In this document: positions 9,075 through 18,512 of the stretch, one piece after another
Position numbering within the stretch: the first letter of the stretch is position 1
How the letters are laid out: the number at the start of each line of letters is the position of its first letter
Origin: JAYVFR01 sp043772945
GTDB taxonomy: Bacteria; Patescibacteriota; JACMRA01
DNA length: 64,000 nucleotides
NCBI GenBank assembly: GCA_043772945.1
Contig: JAYVFR010000023.1
Location: 4,437 to 68,436, forward strand
Direction: 5' to 3'
Notes under the pieces: model-generated
Database searches by the model: none
What the model was told of the DNA's origin: nothing
Seen by the model: the letters and a program-made list of their open reading frames with translations, nothing else
Program-made: the position numbers and the translations under genes

Positions 9075-9771
9075 GATGATGGATTAGATTAATTTTATTT
9101 TTGTCTTGGCTTACTAAGAAATCACCGACATTATGGTAACACTGAATTTGTTTGTCTAGAAATATAACACGGTGGACTTGGCTAGTAACTTCTCTAATAT
9201 CATGAGAGATTATGATAATTGAAATGTTATTATTTTTATTTAAATCGGCTAAAATTTTCCAGAATTCTTCTCTGGTTTTAGAATCAATTCCTGTTGTTGG
9301 CTCATCAAGAATTAATAAATTGGCTTTACTAAGAATTGCTCTGGCTATTAATAATTTTTGAAATTGTCCTCCTGATAATATATTAACATTTTTTGACAAA
9401 AGAGTTTGCAGCTGAAATTGATTAACTAAATTATTAAAATCTTTTAATTTAAAAATAATTCCTGTTGTTAATAATTCTTTTCCACTAGCTACTAGTTCAT
9501 TAAAAGCAGAGTTAATTCTCTGGGGCACATATCCAATTATAACTTCATTGCTAATTATGATCGGTTTGTTAGCTTGAGATGGGGCTTGAATTATTTCAAG
9601 AATTAGCTTAATTAAGGTAGTTTTACCACCACCATTCGGTCCGAGAAGAGCCAAGTAATCACCTTGTTTAACGTTAAAATTAATATTTTCTAGAATTATT
9701 TTATTATTAATTTGGTAATCTAGGTTTTTTATTTCTAGTATTACATTTGTTGTATTTGTCTTTATTGACAT
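9067..9771 (-). CDS. Metal ABC transporter ATP-binding protein (ZnuC/MntA-like)
   Basis: The 234-residue ATPase has Walker A GPNGGGKTT at about residues 44-52, signature LSGGQFQK, Walker B LLILDEPTTGID and the switch His in IISHD. It would drive the permease encoded just downstream, with which it overlaps by 8 bp, and it overlaps the substrate-binding gene by 10 bp. The ABC signature and the FNELVASGKELLTTG segment, equivalent to the Q-loop helix region of ZnuC, support the metal-importer subgroup. Confidence 0.92.
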   Translation of the reverse strand: MSIKTNTTNVILEIKNLDYQINNKIILENINFNVKQGDYLALLGPNGGGKTTLIKLILEIIQAPSQANKPIIISNEVIIGYVPQRINSAFNELVASGKELLTTGIIFKLKDFNNLVNQFQLQTLLSKNVNILSGGQFQKLLIARAILSKANLLILDEPTTGIDSKTREEFWKILADLNKNNNISIIIISHDIREVTSQVHRVIFLDKQIQCYHNVGDFLVSQDKNKINLIHHHV

Positions 9772-10643
9772 TCAAGGGCTATTCTAAGATTTTTAAGATT
9801 AGTTTCCATTTCGGTAATATAATTTTTACCATTGTCAATTTCATCTTGGTTCATAGCTTCAATTGAATTTAATTCTAATTTGTTAATCCCTAAATCTTTT
9901 ATTGCTGTATTAATTACGGGAATATTTTCATTTACTTGCCCTAAAAGATATTGAATTTTAGTGTCTTTAATTTCTTTTATAATCCTTGCTAATTCAACTG
10001 GGTCAAGCTCACTTCCGTCATTCGCTTGCACAAGCGAAATCATTTGTAGATTATAGCGACGGGCTAAGTGTCCAAAAGCAGGGTGCCCTGTGTAGAATTT
10101 GCGAGCTTTACACTCTTTTAGACCAGCACTGAATTCTTTGTCTAATTTCTCTAATTGCTCAACTAATTGACTCTGATTGTTAGTGTAAACAGTTTTGTTG
10201 TTAAAATCTAAGCCAGTAATTTTGTTAAAAACCAAATCAGACATTTGTCTCATAGAAACTGGATCAAGCCAAATATGTGGATCAGTTTCAAGCGGGTTGA
10301 GTTGTAGTTTGAGCGAATTCAATTTATTGATTTTTTTGCTCCAAGCTTCTAAGTTACCATGATAAATTAATAATTTGGAGTCTTCAATGTCTTTTTGGTT
10401 TGCTGGAGTTAATTCATATTCGTGAACTTCGCTACCACTAGGTGTTAGGTTTATGACTTTTAAATTTTCACCAACAATTTTTTTAGTAAGGAAATAAAAA
10501 GGATAAAAACTGGTTACAATACTTTTAACTTGAGTTAGTTTATCATTTTCGGCTGATTTTTTTTGCTGGAAAGATAAAAATCCAATTAAAAAAAACGCAA
10601 TGATTATTAAGCAACTAAAAATAATCTTAAATTTATTTTTCAT
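9762..10643 (-). CDS. Metal ABC transporter substrate-binding protein (ZnuA/TroA family)
   Basis: The 293-residue protein has an N-terminal hydrophobic signal (about residues 7-25) and the cluster A-1 binding-protein layout. Metal-binding histidines are seen in SEVHEYELTP (H74), DPHIWLDP and the TGHPAFGHLARRY segment that replaces the usual HDAYGYFARRY. A lipobox cysteine is not present at the end of the hydrophobic stretch, so it is probably held by an uncleaved anchor instead of a lipid. The acidic/His-rich loop of true ZnuA is missing. TTGACA at 10676-10681 on the minus strand lies exactly 32 nt before the ATG, fitting a leaderless mRNA. Confidence 0.88.
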   Translation of the reverse strand: MKNKFKIIFSCLIIIAFFLIGFLSFQQKKSAENDKLTQVKSIVTSFYPFYFLTKKIVGENLKVINLTPSGSEVHEYELTPANQKDIEDSKLLIYHGNLEAWSKKINKLNSLKLQLNPLETDPHIWLDPVSMRQMSDLVFNKITGLDFNNKTVYTNNQSQLVEQLEKLDKEFSAGLKECKARKFYTGHPAFGHLARRYNLQMISLVQANDGSELDPVELARIIKEIKDTKIQYLLGQVNENIPVINTAIKDLGINKLELNSIEAMNQDEIDNGKNYITEMETNLKNLRIALECQ

Positions 10644-10675
10644 ATTCTTAAAAAATTGTGCAACTCACTTTGCCT

Positions 10676-10681
10676 TGTCAA
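10676..10681 (-). promoter_or_regulatory. -35 element of the metal-importer operon, leaderless type
   Basis: Perfect TTGACA on the minus strand, 32 nt before the ATG of the substrate-binding protein and with no Shine-Dalgarno site between. The -10 is weak (AT-rich around 10651-10658). The spacing places the transcription start at or next to the start codon. Confidence 0.5.
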
Positions 10682-10700
10682 GTTAAAATTTAAGTAAAGG

Positions 10701-13133
10701 TTATTTACTATCTTCTTCTAATTCTTTTTTCATTAAATCTTTAGGGTTGGTCGTGATAATTTCATGTTCACGGGGAAAGGGTATAATTTCAATACCGACG
10801 TGTCGTGAACCCGCAAAGAATATTCCTTGCCCTACATTAGCTTCTAATAACAATTGTCTTTCACGGTTTGTTAGACTAAAAGTTTCAACTAGTTGATCTA
10901 TGGCAGCAGGCGATTGCTTTAAAAGAATTTTCATGGCTGAGTTTGTGATAATTGGTTTTCCGAGTGGCGATGATAAAAAGTCTGTAACGTCTTGAGAGAT
11001 GGTTGTAATTCCCAAATAATATTTACGAGCCCTTTTAGCTAGCCCATAGAGAAAGCGAGCAGAATCTTCGTACTGCATCATAATCCAAGCTTCATCTACC
11101 ACAAGTATACGTCTCTTTAATTTAGAGCGGATTTCAGTCCAAACGTATTTAAGTAAAATGTACATGGCAATAGGTCTTAGTGTTTCTTGGAGATCTCTAA
11201 TACTAAAAACGATAAAATCATTGCTAATGTTAATATTAGTTGGGCGATTAAACATTCCCGAGAAAGTTCCTTCTGTATATCTATAAAGTCTTTGGGCAAG
11301 GCTTTCACCACCAACAATTCCGTTTAAAATTTCAACCAAATCCCCCATAGTAGGTGGAGTTATCGTTCCTAAATCACTACTATCAGTAATATCACGTTTA
11401 GCGTAAGCTTGCTGAACGGCTTTTTCCATTACACTCACTTCGGTTGGGTTGAGTTTACCGAGCATCAAATTAAATAACCCCATTAAATCAATAATTGCAG
11501 TTCGCAAAATATCTGCTACACTCTCGCCTGGGAGAGGTTTAGGTAAGTCAAATGGATTGATGCGACTAGAAGCGTTTAAACTTAAATTAATATAAACTCC
11601 CCCCAGAGCATCTGCTAGAATTTTATATTCTTGCTCAGGATCAATTACAATAACTCCTACTCCAAGCATACGACTACGAAGAATTTCAAGTTTAACTGTG
11701 TAACTTTTACCAGCTCCAGAAGTAGCAAAAACCAACGAATTGGCATTTTCAAGCTCAAAACGATCAAAAATTACGAGGGAACTGTTGTGAATATTAACTC
11801 CGTAGAGAATTCCAGAATCACTTGACAAGTCAGAAGAAACAAAAGGAAAAGCTGCGCTTAAAGGTGAAGTATTCATATTAGTTACTACGTCTAAATCATC
11901 TTTGAGAATTGGTAAGCAGGCATTAAAGCCGTCATCCATCTGAAGAGCAGAGCGCTTTATCAAAATATTTTGCTGAGAAAGGATTCCTTCAACAGTTTGA
12001 CTTGATTTTTCTAATTCTTCTTGAGTGTTACCGTATACTTGAATGTAAATACCAACGCGATAAAACTTCTCTACACCTTGTTGGATTGCATCCCGTAAGC
12101 CCTCAACGTCTCGGTAGGCTGTTTCTAACTGGGGATCCCTTGCTTTTCCTTGCTCCTGATTTAGGTTTAAACTGGCTTGAATTTTACCCACTTTACCGCG
12201 AAGCTCACGCAATACCTCACTTGAATCTCTAGGATAAATAAAAATGGATAAATCAAGTTGGATATCAGAATTTACAATTCCTTCAAGCCACCCCATAGTT
12301 ACTACACGAGGGTAAACCAAAACAAAATGCGAGCGAACGAGTTTAGTATTTATTTGAATTTCACGATTTCCAATGCTAACACCAGATGGAGCAATCAAGT
12401 CACGGATATTAGTAGTTCCTTGCCTATACGACTTTTCGCTGGCAATAAGAGTTTTTTGGATATCTATTTCAGTTTTAATAATCTCTCTCTTTAGTTCTGT
12501 TGGGTTTAATGATCTTAAATATTCTAAACTATTGGTGTCGACTTTTGGTTTAATTGCTCCACGAGGGTTAGGTCGATTCGGTTGTGAGTTTGTTATTTGT
12601 TGATTATTTGTAACTTGCTTACCAACTGGAAATGTAGATTGTTGGTTAATGGTTTGCTGTTGTGGTCTCTGATTCAAGTTAGGCCTAAATTGTTGCTGAG
12701 TTTGTTGCTGTGAATTTGATTGAGGAGATGGTCTAAAAAAATTATTTTGAGAGTTTGGTTGTGGAATTTGTTGCGGAGGTCTCTGGTTTGGGTTGTTTGT
12801 ATTTTGACGAATTTGTCCAAAGTTGCTGGTTGAATTAACTATAGCGCCAGTGTTAGGTTTTGTTGTAGGGTTTTGTTGTAGCGATCTCTTTAAATCTTGA
12901 TTAGTTGCGGTGGTGCCATATTGACCATAGGCACCTACTGAATCATTTCGTCTTGCAAGTTCAGTTTGTAGATTTTGATTTGATGCAATCGGTTTAGCTC
13001 CAGCTACTGCTTTAGCCCCAAAATTTGTTGGTTTGTTAGTTTGGTTTAAATTAGTGTGTGTAGCCCCAAAATTTGTAGGTAGCACTCGATTGTTAGAGTT
13101 GTTGCTATTGTTGCGGGGAAGAGGATTAGACAT
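10701..13133 (-). CDS. virB4: VirB4/TraC-like type IV secretion ATPase with Asn/Gln-rich head
   Basis: The 810-residue protein ends in a VirB4-type ATPase: Walker A ATSGAGKSYT near residue 474, Walker B ILVVDEAW near 678 and the following AKRARKYYLGITTISQDV helix region. The first ~190 residues are a low-complexity Asn, Gln, Pro and Thr rich tract with repeated TNFGA motifs, predicted to be disordered. VirB4 powers assembly and substrate transfer in type IV secretion and related pili. Patescibacteria commonly carry VirB4 beside their competence or pilus genes. Minus-strand TATAAT hexamers (around 13190-13205) lie 60-70 nt upstream of the start. Confidence 0.9.
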   Translation of the reverse strand: MSNPLPRNNSNNSNNRVLPTNFGATHTNLNQTNKPTNFGAKAVAGAKPIASNQNLQTELARRNDSVGAYGQYGTTATNQDLKRSLQQNPTTKPNTGAIVNSTSNFGQIRQNTNNPNQRPPQQIPQPNSQNNFFRPSPQSNSQQQTQQQFRPNLNQRPQQQTINQQSTFPVGKQVTNNQQITNSQPNRPNPRGAIKPKVDTNSLEYLRSLNPTELKREIIKTEIDIQKTLIASEKSYRQGTTNIRDLIAPSGVSIGNREIQINTKLVRSHFVLVYPRVVTMGWLEGIVNSDIQLDLSIFIYPRDSSEVLRELRGKVGKIQASLNLNQEQGKARDPQLETAYRDVEGLRDAIQQGVEKFYRVGIYIQVYGNTQEELEKSSQTVEGILSQQNILIKRSALQMDDGFNACLPILKDDLDVVTNMNTSPLSAAFPFVSSDLSSDSGILYGVNIHNSSLVIFDRFELENANSLVFATSGAGKSYTVKLEILRSRMLGVGVIVIDPEQEYKILADALGGVYINLSLNASSRINPFDLPKPLPGESVADILRTAIIDLMGLFNLMLGKLNPTEVSVMEKAVQQAYAKRDITDSSDLGTITPPTMGDLVEILNGIVGGESLAQRLYRYTEGTFSGMFNRPTNINISNDFIVFSIRDLQETLRPIAMYILLKYVWTEIRSKLKRRILVVDEAWIMMQYEDSARFLYGLAKRARKYYLGITTISQDVTDFLSSPLGKPIITNSAMKILLKQSPAAIDQLVETFSLTNRERQLLLEANVGQGIFFAGSRHVGIEIIPFPREHEIITTNPKDLMKKELEEDSK

Positions 13134-13260
13134 TTAATTTATAAATTTATTTTTAGCTTTTTTATTTAGTTTAAATTTCCTAGCGATTATACCTAATATA
13201 TTATAAGATTGCAAATTTCTAATTTTCTGAGAGTTTATATATAAACAAAAGAATAAACAT

Positions 13261-13289
13261 AAAAAAATTCACCCTATAATTAAGGTGAG
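13261..13289 (-). terminator. Rho-independent terminator after the SH3-like secreted gene
   Basis: On the minus strand TCACC (13273-13269 pairing with 13288-13284) forms a short hairpin with an AT-rich loop, followed by seven Ts (13267-13261). It lies just downstream of the gene at 13325-13924 and upstream of virB4. The stem is only 5-6 bp, so it is a weak terminator. Confidence 0.5.
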
Positions 13290-13324
13290 TATTAAAAACA
13301 ATATTGATTTTAAAAAGTCTGTCT

Positions 13325-13924
13325 TTATTTTAAAAATAGTGAGGCTGCGTATCTATTGCCAATTAAGGGAGTTAAATGATACATCTGTCCATTAACCTTA
13401 CAAAAAATTGGTTTAAGATTGCTGTATTCAATCTCTACTTCAGTTCCATTTTTTAAGGAGCTAATTTTTTTGCAATTTTTATCACGAGTATTAAGGCCAT
13501 TTGAGCTGCTTACTAATTGCTTTGAAGAAAGGTTTGAAGGTATATTACCAATAATGTTAGTGAATTCTTTAGCTACATATGTACCAGTATAAGGACCGTT
13601 AGTATCTGTTATTGAAACCACATTTACAGGGATCATCAGATAGCTTTTATTTCCTACTTTGCAGCTAAGATTTTGTTTGTCGCCATCTAATAGGTAAACA
13701 TTTTGAATTAAAATAGCCTCACTATTAACAGCCCCAATTTTCTCGCAGTTTGCGTTTCGTAGATTTGCTCCATTGCTAGATGTAACTTCTAAATAGTTAT
13801 ATTGCAAATTTTGTGAGGCAGCTTGAGTGTTAACAGCGGTATTAAGAGAAAGTCCTGTAATAACAACTGTCAATACTGAAAGTAAAGTTAGTTTGTTTAA
13901 AATAGTAAAAAAAGTTGTAGTCAT
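13325..13924 (-). CDS. Secreted protein with two SH3-like repeats
   Basis: I prefer the ATG at 13924, which gives a 199-residue protein with a clean signal peptide ending near NTQA. The upstream in-frame start at 13993 would add 23 residues and an extra hydrophobic stretch. The mature part contains two related units, each starting with S-S-N-G-x-N-x-R-xxN/K-C-xKI (NGANLRNANCEKI and NGLNTRDKNCKKI) and ending near a second Cys (LSCKV, IFCKV). This is the pattern of bacterial SH3b domains, here with a Cys pair per repeat that could form a disulfide. SH3b domains often bind cell wall. The product is exported or anchored; its target is unknown. Confidence 0.7.
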   Translation of the reverse strand: MTTTFFTILNKLTLLSVLTVVITGLSLNTAVNTQAASQNLQYNYLEVTSSNGANLRNANCEKIGAVNSEAILIQNVYLLDGDKQNLSCKVGNKSYLMIPVNVVSITDTNGPYTGTYVAKEFTNIIGNIPSNLSSKQLVSSSNGLNTRDKNCKKISSLKNGTEVEIEYSNLKPIFCKVNGQMYHLTPLIGNRYAASLFLK

Positions 13925-14280
13925 ATAAATAATAAATAAAAAAATAATGATTAGTTGAGATGTTTTTTTGTTCTCATCTAGTAAGTCGTACAAACTACAT
14001 ATTTTGTGACAATTAAATTTTTACTTAATTTCAATAGATTGTAATAATAAAAAAAAGTAGCCCAAACTCCTTTAAACAAGACTTTATATAACAAAGTAAA
14101 TAAACATTCAAGCACTTTTTTAAAGCTCACAAAGACTAAAGCAGTAGGGCAGATTACATATATCTCTCCAACTGGCGTAATGATAGCAATAACGGCCAAA
14201 GTTCATCAAACCCTGTTAAAACACTTGTTAGAGCTAGAGATATGTTCAGAAGATATGTTCATAGTTGATAAATTACAAAC
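13925..14280. other. Gene-poor gap upstream of the SH3-like gene
   Basis: About 350 bases with no gene I can support. A minus-strand open frame of 73 codons (13978-14199) has no recognisable domain, no start signal and unconvincing composition. A short direct repeat, AGATATGTTCA, occurs twice around 14237-14260. The region presumably holds the promoter of the SH3-like gene. Confidence 0.3.
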
Positions 14281-15072
14281 TTATTTCAAATAGTCTTTTA
14301 TTTGATCAATAATAGCTTGGCGGTTATTTTCAACTGCTTCTGTGAATAATGATTCTCTTTTAATTTCTATTACTTGAGGAATATTTGGCAATTCATTCTT
14401 ATAAATATTCTTGATTGTTTGCTTATCATCTTCACTTAGCTTATTGTTTAAAGGTTTATTTTCTATAATTTTTGTTAATTCTATAGTAATTATTTTTTGA
14501 TTTTCTATTTCAGACAGGATTTTAGCCCTATCATTAACATCTTGAATCTTAATTGAGTTATAATCTAATTTTTCTAAGATTTTTTTGATAGCTTTAATAA
14601 TTTCATCTAGTTGTGAATATTGTAATTCATCTAAATTTTGTAATTTACTTATTTTTTCCCAATTATTTAGTTGCTCGCTTTGGAGAGTTATTCCTTGATT
14701 TTGTTTTTCTAAATTTGTCTTTAAGCCTGATATCAAAGCTTCATAATTGTTTAAAATTTGATTGGTTTGATTATCTTTTGGTTGTAAATCTATCCAGGTA
14801 ATTTCTCTCTCAAAAACTTGATTTAATTCTTCAATTTGTTTTTTTATTTCTGTGTAAATATCATCACTTGGTTTAAGGTTATTTTTTGAATATTGAGTTA
14901 AGTTATTAGTTTTTTTCTCAATACTATGACTTTTTTCAATTATATGAATAACTATGTCTGAAAGCTTACGCTGGCCATTGCCAAAGCTGTAAATTAGAGA
15001 GCTTAAAACCAGCAACATAAATGCTAGAAAACTCACCATCCCCAAATTGCGTTTAATCCAGTTACTAAGCAT
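14281..15072 (-). CDS. Membrane-anchored coiled-coil protein, unknown
   Basis: The 263-residue protein has one N-terminal membrane segment (about residues 12-30) preceded by Lys/Arg, so the rest is likely outside the cytoplasmic membrane. Residues about 40-240 are rich in Lys, Glu, Gln, Leu and Ile in heptad-like spacing, giving long coiled coils. I do not recognise a family. Two TATAAT hexamers lie just upstream on the minus strand, the closer one about 13 nt before the ATG. It starts 25 nt after the PNPase-like gene ends and may be co-transcribed. Confidence 0.6.
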   Translation of the reverse strand: MLSNWIKRNLGMVSFLAFMLLVLSSLIYSFGNGQRKLSDIVIHIIEKSHSIEKKTNNLTQYSKNNLKPSDDIYTEIKKQIEELNQVFEREITWIDLQPKDNQTNQILNNYEALISGLKTNLEKQNQGITLQSEQLNNWEKISKLQNLDELQYSQLDEIIKAIKKILEKLDYNSIKIQDVNDRAKILSEIENQKIITIELTKIIENKPLNNKLSEDDKQTIKNIYKNELPNIPQVIEIKRESLFTEAVENNRQAIIDQIKDYLK

Positions 15073-15097
15073 ACAAATTTTTTAATTATATTAGTGA

Positions 15098-17191
15098 TTA
15101 TATTAGACTTAGATCCATTTGCCCTTTATCGTTAAAACCTGCAACTTCACATTGCAATACGTCACCAATTTTATACCTAGTGCTTGGTGGAACGCCGCGA
15201 GCCATTTTAAGGTTGCTGATGTGAATCATTGACTCTTTATCACCATCGTCTAGTTTCACAAATACTCCGTAATTTTCCATTCGAAAGATTTTAGCCATTA
15301 CTTTATCTCCTGTTTGATAAACTTTAATAATACTCTCAATTTGTTTGTAACAAGCGTCAACATCTTCCATTTTACTACTATAAATTGCGCATTTACCAGT
15401 TTCATTTTCTAGATCAATTTTAACTTTGAATTTATCTTGCATGCCGTTAATAACAGCCCCACTTGGTCCAATCACATCTCTCATTTTGTCACTTGGAACT
15501 ATAATAATTCTAACCTTGGGAGCTTTAGGGTGGATGTTTCGATTAGATGAGCTAATAGTTTGATTCATTATCGACAGAATGTGTTGACGAGCCTCTTTTG
15601 CTTGTTTGAGAGCCTCTTTTAAAACTAGTGAAGTTACTCCTCCAACTTTATTATCTAATTGAATGGCAGTAACGCCAGTTTCTGTTCCTGTAACTTTAAA
15701 ATCCATATCAGCATGATGATCTTCAAGTCCTTGTATATCAGTTAAAACGCTGTAGTCCCCATTCTCATTTATTGCAAGTCCCATCGCAACCCCAGCAACA
15801 TGAGATTTGATCGGAACGCCAGCCGTCATTAGTGAAAGGGAGCTAGCACAAGTGCTTGCCATGCTAGTGGATCCGTTTGACCCAAGACACTCACTAACTG
15901 TTCTGATCATGTAAGGAAAATCATCTTTATTTGGCAATACTGGCTCTAAAGCTTTTTGAGCAAGGTTTCCATGTCCTATTTCACGCCTGCCTGCTCCAAT
16001 GTAGCGACCAGTTTCCCCGACTGAATAAGCAGGAAAATTATAATGGTGGATATAACCTAAATAAACCTCATTTTCATCTTCGGCGTTATCCGTTAGCTGC
16101 ATTTGATCGAGAGTTCCTAAGGTCAATGTATTCAAAACTTGAGTTTCACCTCTGCTAAATAAGCTTGATCCGTGTGGCTCTGAAAGCACATTAATTTGGC
16201 AACTAATAGCTCGTGTTTCGGTTAATAAACGACCATCAACTCGTCTTTTGTTATTAATTAAATTATCTTTAATTAGCTTTGTTAAGTATTCATCAAGAGC
16301 TAGGTGAAGCTTTTTTTCTATCAAATTATTATCATCACTTAAAACTAAAATCTGACGAGTTAAAACATCTATTTGCCTAGCTAATTTATTATGAATATCA
16401 CTAAAATTAACTAAAATTTGCTCCTCTGGCAGAATTGTCTCAAGCTCACTCTGGTTATGAAATCCCCAACTACACCCAAAAATCTGTTCTTTTGCTAAAA
16501 GGTTAGAAGCCTCCTTGATATCTCTAATAGTGTCAGTAAAAAAGACTATTTGATCCAGTGATACATTCCAATCACGAGCAATATTTTTAATGCAAGTTTC
16601 TTTACTAAAATTTGCCTTAAAGCCTTCTAAGTGAGTGAATTTTAAACCGCTAGCTACTGCAAACTCGTCTAGAACTGGTTGATAAGCTGTAGAAACAATT
16701 GCCATCTTGGCGTTTTTATATTGCTTGACTTCTTCTACAAATTCTTTGAAATATCCGAGCCCGATTTGTTTTTTTAAATTATATTCTTCCTCTCTAAACT
16801 TTAAGAGGTTTTCTGTTTCTTCGTCCGTATAAACTCTATCTTTAGTGTAGCGTGGATTAACTAGTCTATCAGTTTTAAGATATTTAATTACTTCTTCTTG
16901 ATTCTCTTTCTTCTCTAAATGCATAAAAGCTTTTACGGTAGCGTTCCAAGAATCTCCAAAAACTCCATCAAAGTCAAAAATTAAATACTTAGATGTATTA
17001 ACTTTATTTTTAGCTTCAATAATTTCTTTAATCTTAAAATCTACAAATTCTTTTAACTTTAAATTTTTCTCATTTTTTGATAAATCATTATAAAGAGCAT
17101 CTTCAATTTGATTTTTATTTGACTTCCAGTAATTGAGATAAACAGATTCAGGCCTCGTTACTTTTAGTTTTATTTGTTTATAGTAAGTCAT
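15098..17191 (-). CDS. HAD phosphatase domain fused to C-terminal half of PNPase
   Basis: Residues 65-250 form a HAD hydrolase: motif I FDFDGV (D73, D75), motif II IVSTAY (S167/T168), a candidate motif III Lys in the 190s and motif IV FFTDTIRD (D220, D224). Residues about 295-545 are the second, catalytic RNase PH core of PNPase, with RVDGR (317-321), the phosphate-binding SNGSTSMAS (438-446) and catalytic DMDFK (495-499). A KH domain (IGPSG near 574-578) and S1 domain (627-697) follow. The first RNase PH core and the connecting alpha domain of normal PNPase (about 700 residues) are missing; the HAD takes their place. It should still phosphorolyse RNA 3' ends if it can assemble a ring. TTGACC at 17221-17226 is 29 nt before the ATG. 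Confidence 0.9.
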   Translation of the reverse strand: MTYYKQIKLKVTRPESVYLNYWKSNKNQIEDALYNDLSKNEKNLKLKEFVDFKIKEIIEAKNKVNTSKYLIFDFDGVFGDSWNATVKAFMHLEKKENQEEVIKYLKTDRLVNPRYTKDRVYTDEETENLLKFREEEYNLKKQIGLGYFKEFVEEVKQYKNAKMAIVSTAYQPVLDEFAVASGLKFTHLEGFKANFSKETCIKNIARDWNVSLDQIVFFTDTIRDIKEASNLLAKEQIFGCSWGFHNQSELETILPEEQILVNFSDIHNKLARQIDVLTRQILVLSDDNNLIEKKLHLALDEYLTKLIKDNLINNKRRVDGRLLTETRAISCQINVLSEPHGSSLFSRGETQVLNTLTLGTLDQMQLTDNAEDENEVYLGYIHHYNFPAYSVGETGRYIGAGRREIGHGNLAQKALEPVLPNKDDFPYMIRTVSECLGSNGSTSMASTCASSLSLMTAGVPIKSHVAGVAMGLAINENGDYSVLTDIQGLEDHHADMDFKVTGTETGVTAIQLDNKVGGVTSLVLKEALKQAKEARQHILSIMNQTISSSNRNIHPKAPKVRIIIVPSDKMRDVIGPSGAVINGMQDKFKVKIDLENETGKCAIYSSKMEDVDACYKQIESIIKVYQTGDKVMAKIFRMENYGVFVKLDDGDKESMIHISNLKMARGVPPSTRYKIGDVLQCEVAGFNDKGQMDLSLI

Positions 17192-17327
17192 TTCATCAAC
17201 CTATACATTAGAATTATTCTGGTCAAATTACTACCTTTGTTTTTTGACTAAAATAGATAATTGGAGATATTTATTGTTTGTAACTTTTCTACTTTCAAAA
17301 GTAAAAATTTCTTATAGGAGATTTCAA

Positions 17328-17666
17328 ATGGGTACGGTTGTTAAACGTAACAAAAAAAACCAGATAACGTATTTTGAAGTTGATTTACCATCTTGGTACA
17401 AAATCAAAATCACGACTGAGGATGATACATTAAGTAAAAAACTCAAATATTTTTGGTGGTTATTTGGCACTGTTAGAGAAGATAAAGTTTTAACCCATTC
17501 AGCTAATGACAGCCTTGACTTTCAGAGTTGTTGCAAAGATTTGATTATTTCTGTAGAAGCTTGGATAAACACGAAACCTCGTAAACCAGGCCAAAACCCA
17601 ACCAATGGCGAAAGAAAGCTAGTTAAGAATTTGGAAAAAGCCTTAGCAGATGTTTTCAAAAACTAG
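17328..17666 (+). CDS. Orphan protein with Shine-Dalgarno start
   Basis: An AGGAG (17316-17320) sits 7 nt before ATG 17328, so I use this start instead of the longer in-frame start at 17244. The product is 112 residues, begins MGTVVKRNKKNQ and is mixed alpha/beta in composition with a basic tail. It has no signal peptide, TM segment or motif that I recognise. It is one of five orphan genes in the window with a strong Shine-Dalgarno sequence, in contrast to its neighbours. Confidence 0.65.
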   Translation: MGTVVKRNKKNQITYFEVDLPSWYKIKITTEDDTLSKKLKYFWWLFGTVREDKVLTHSANDSLDFQSCCKDLIISVEAWINTKPRKPGQNPTNGERKLVKNLEKALADVFKN

Positions 17667-17972
17667 TTTACTTCTGTTAGTTATTACAAACCACCTCATC
17701 AAAGCTGTATTAATTTATGTTTTGGTGTTTTTTTATGGACAAAACTAAGAAACTATGCTTTTTTATAATTCAAAATGAGGAATACAAGGCTAATCAAAAT
17801 GGGAACATTATAACTTTTTCATAGTTTTTATTTTCATAAAGTTTAGACTTTTCTACTCCCGATAATCACTTTTGTTATTTACTATTTTAGTATTTTATAA
17901 ACAGGGGTGATTTTTTTTATCTTTTAAGATTATTTGACAGATTTTTTAATAAATAATTAATTTGTGATTAAT
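17667..17972. other. Intergenic region upstream of the Nudix gene
   Basis: I see no gene in these ~300 bases. TTGACA at 17934-17939 lies 33 nt before the Nudix ATG and is its likely -35. A T-rich stretch near 17727-17735, after an imperfect inverted pair (AAACCACC and GGTGTTTT), could end the preceding transcript, but the loop is long and I do not score it as a terminator. Confidence 0.4.
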
Positions 17973-18407
17973 ATGTCCAGTAAATTTCAAGTTTATAGCG
18001 CCGTTTATTTAATTCTTTTTAATAAAGACAATCAAATTCTTTTATCAAAGCGAGCTAGTACAGGCTTTATGGACGGTTATTACGGTTTACCAAGTGGACA
18101 TCTAGAAGCGGGTGAAACTATTTCGGAGGCTATTGTGCGTGAATCCAGAGAAGAGATTAACATTACGCCAATTAATTTTGAATTTGTGAGGGTCAATCAC
18201 CGCAAAGCCACTACGGAAAACAAACGAGATTATATTGATTTTTATTTTATGACTAATGATTATGAGGGAGAGGTTCAAAACTTAGAACCAGATAAATGTG
18301 CTGAATTAAAATGGTTTGATGTAAACGAATTACCAGAAAATATAATTCCATATATTAAAAATGTGTTACAGCCATCCGATATTGTTAAATTCTTTGCTGA
18401 AGTTTGA
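17973..18407 (+). CDS. Nudix hydrolase
   Basis: The 144-residue protein has a complete Nudix box GHLEAGETISEAIVRESREE (G-x5-E-x7-REUxEE), with the metal-binding glutamates intact. It hydrolyses a nucleoside diphosphate linked to another group; the clean single-domain form and the tyrosine-rich substrate side recall MutT/8-oxo-dGTP or dNTP sanitising enzymes, but specificity is not readable. I choose ATG 17973 over the in-frame GTG at 17964 because TTGACA lies 33 nt upstream of it, as for other leaderless genes here. The gene ends with TGA, showing that UGA is a stop. Confidence 0.9.
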   Translation: MSSKFQVYSAVYLILFNKDNQILLSKRASTGFMDGYYGLPSGHLEAGETISEAIVRESREEINITPINFEFVRVNHRKATTENKRDYIDFYFMTNDYEGEVQNLEPDKCAELKWFDVNELPENIIPYIKNVLQPSDIVKFFAEV

Positions 18408-18512
18408 CAATTTCTTGACTAATCTTGACTAAAAGTAGAGAATACTTTTACTTTGACCGTTATAGAGCCGTAAAACGCAAAAAAAAGCTAGAAAAAATTA
18501 TATTTATATATT

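Noticed and set aside
13978..14199. 73-codon minus-strand open frame
   Set aside because: No recognisable domain, ribosome site or promoter; composition is not distinct from chance in AT-rich DNA.
17964..18407. UGA recoded as Gly or Trp (code 25 or 4)
   Set aside because: UGA ends several genes at sensible places (for example the Nudix gene at 18407 and the gene at 33783), and Trp is encoded by TGG throughout.
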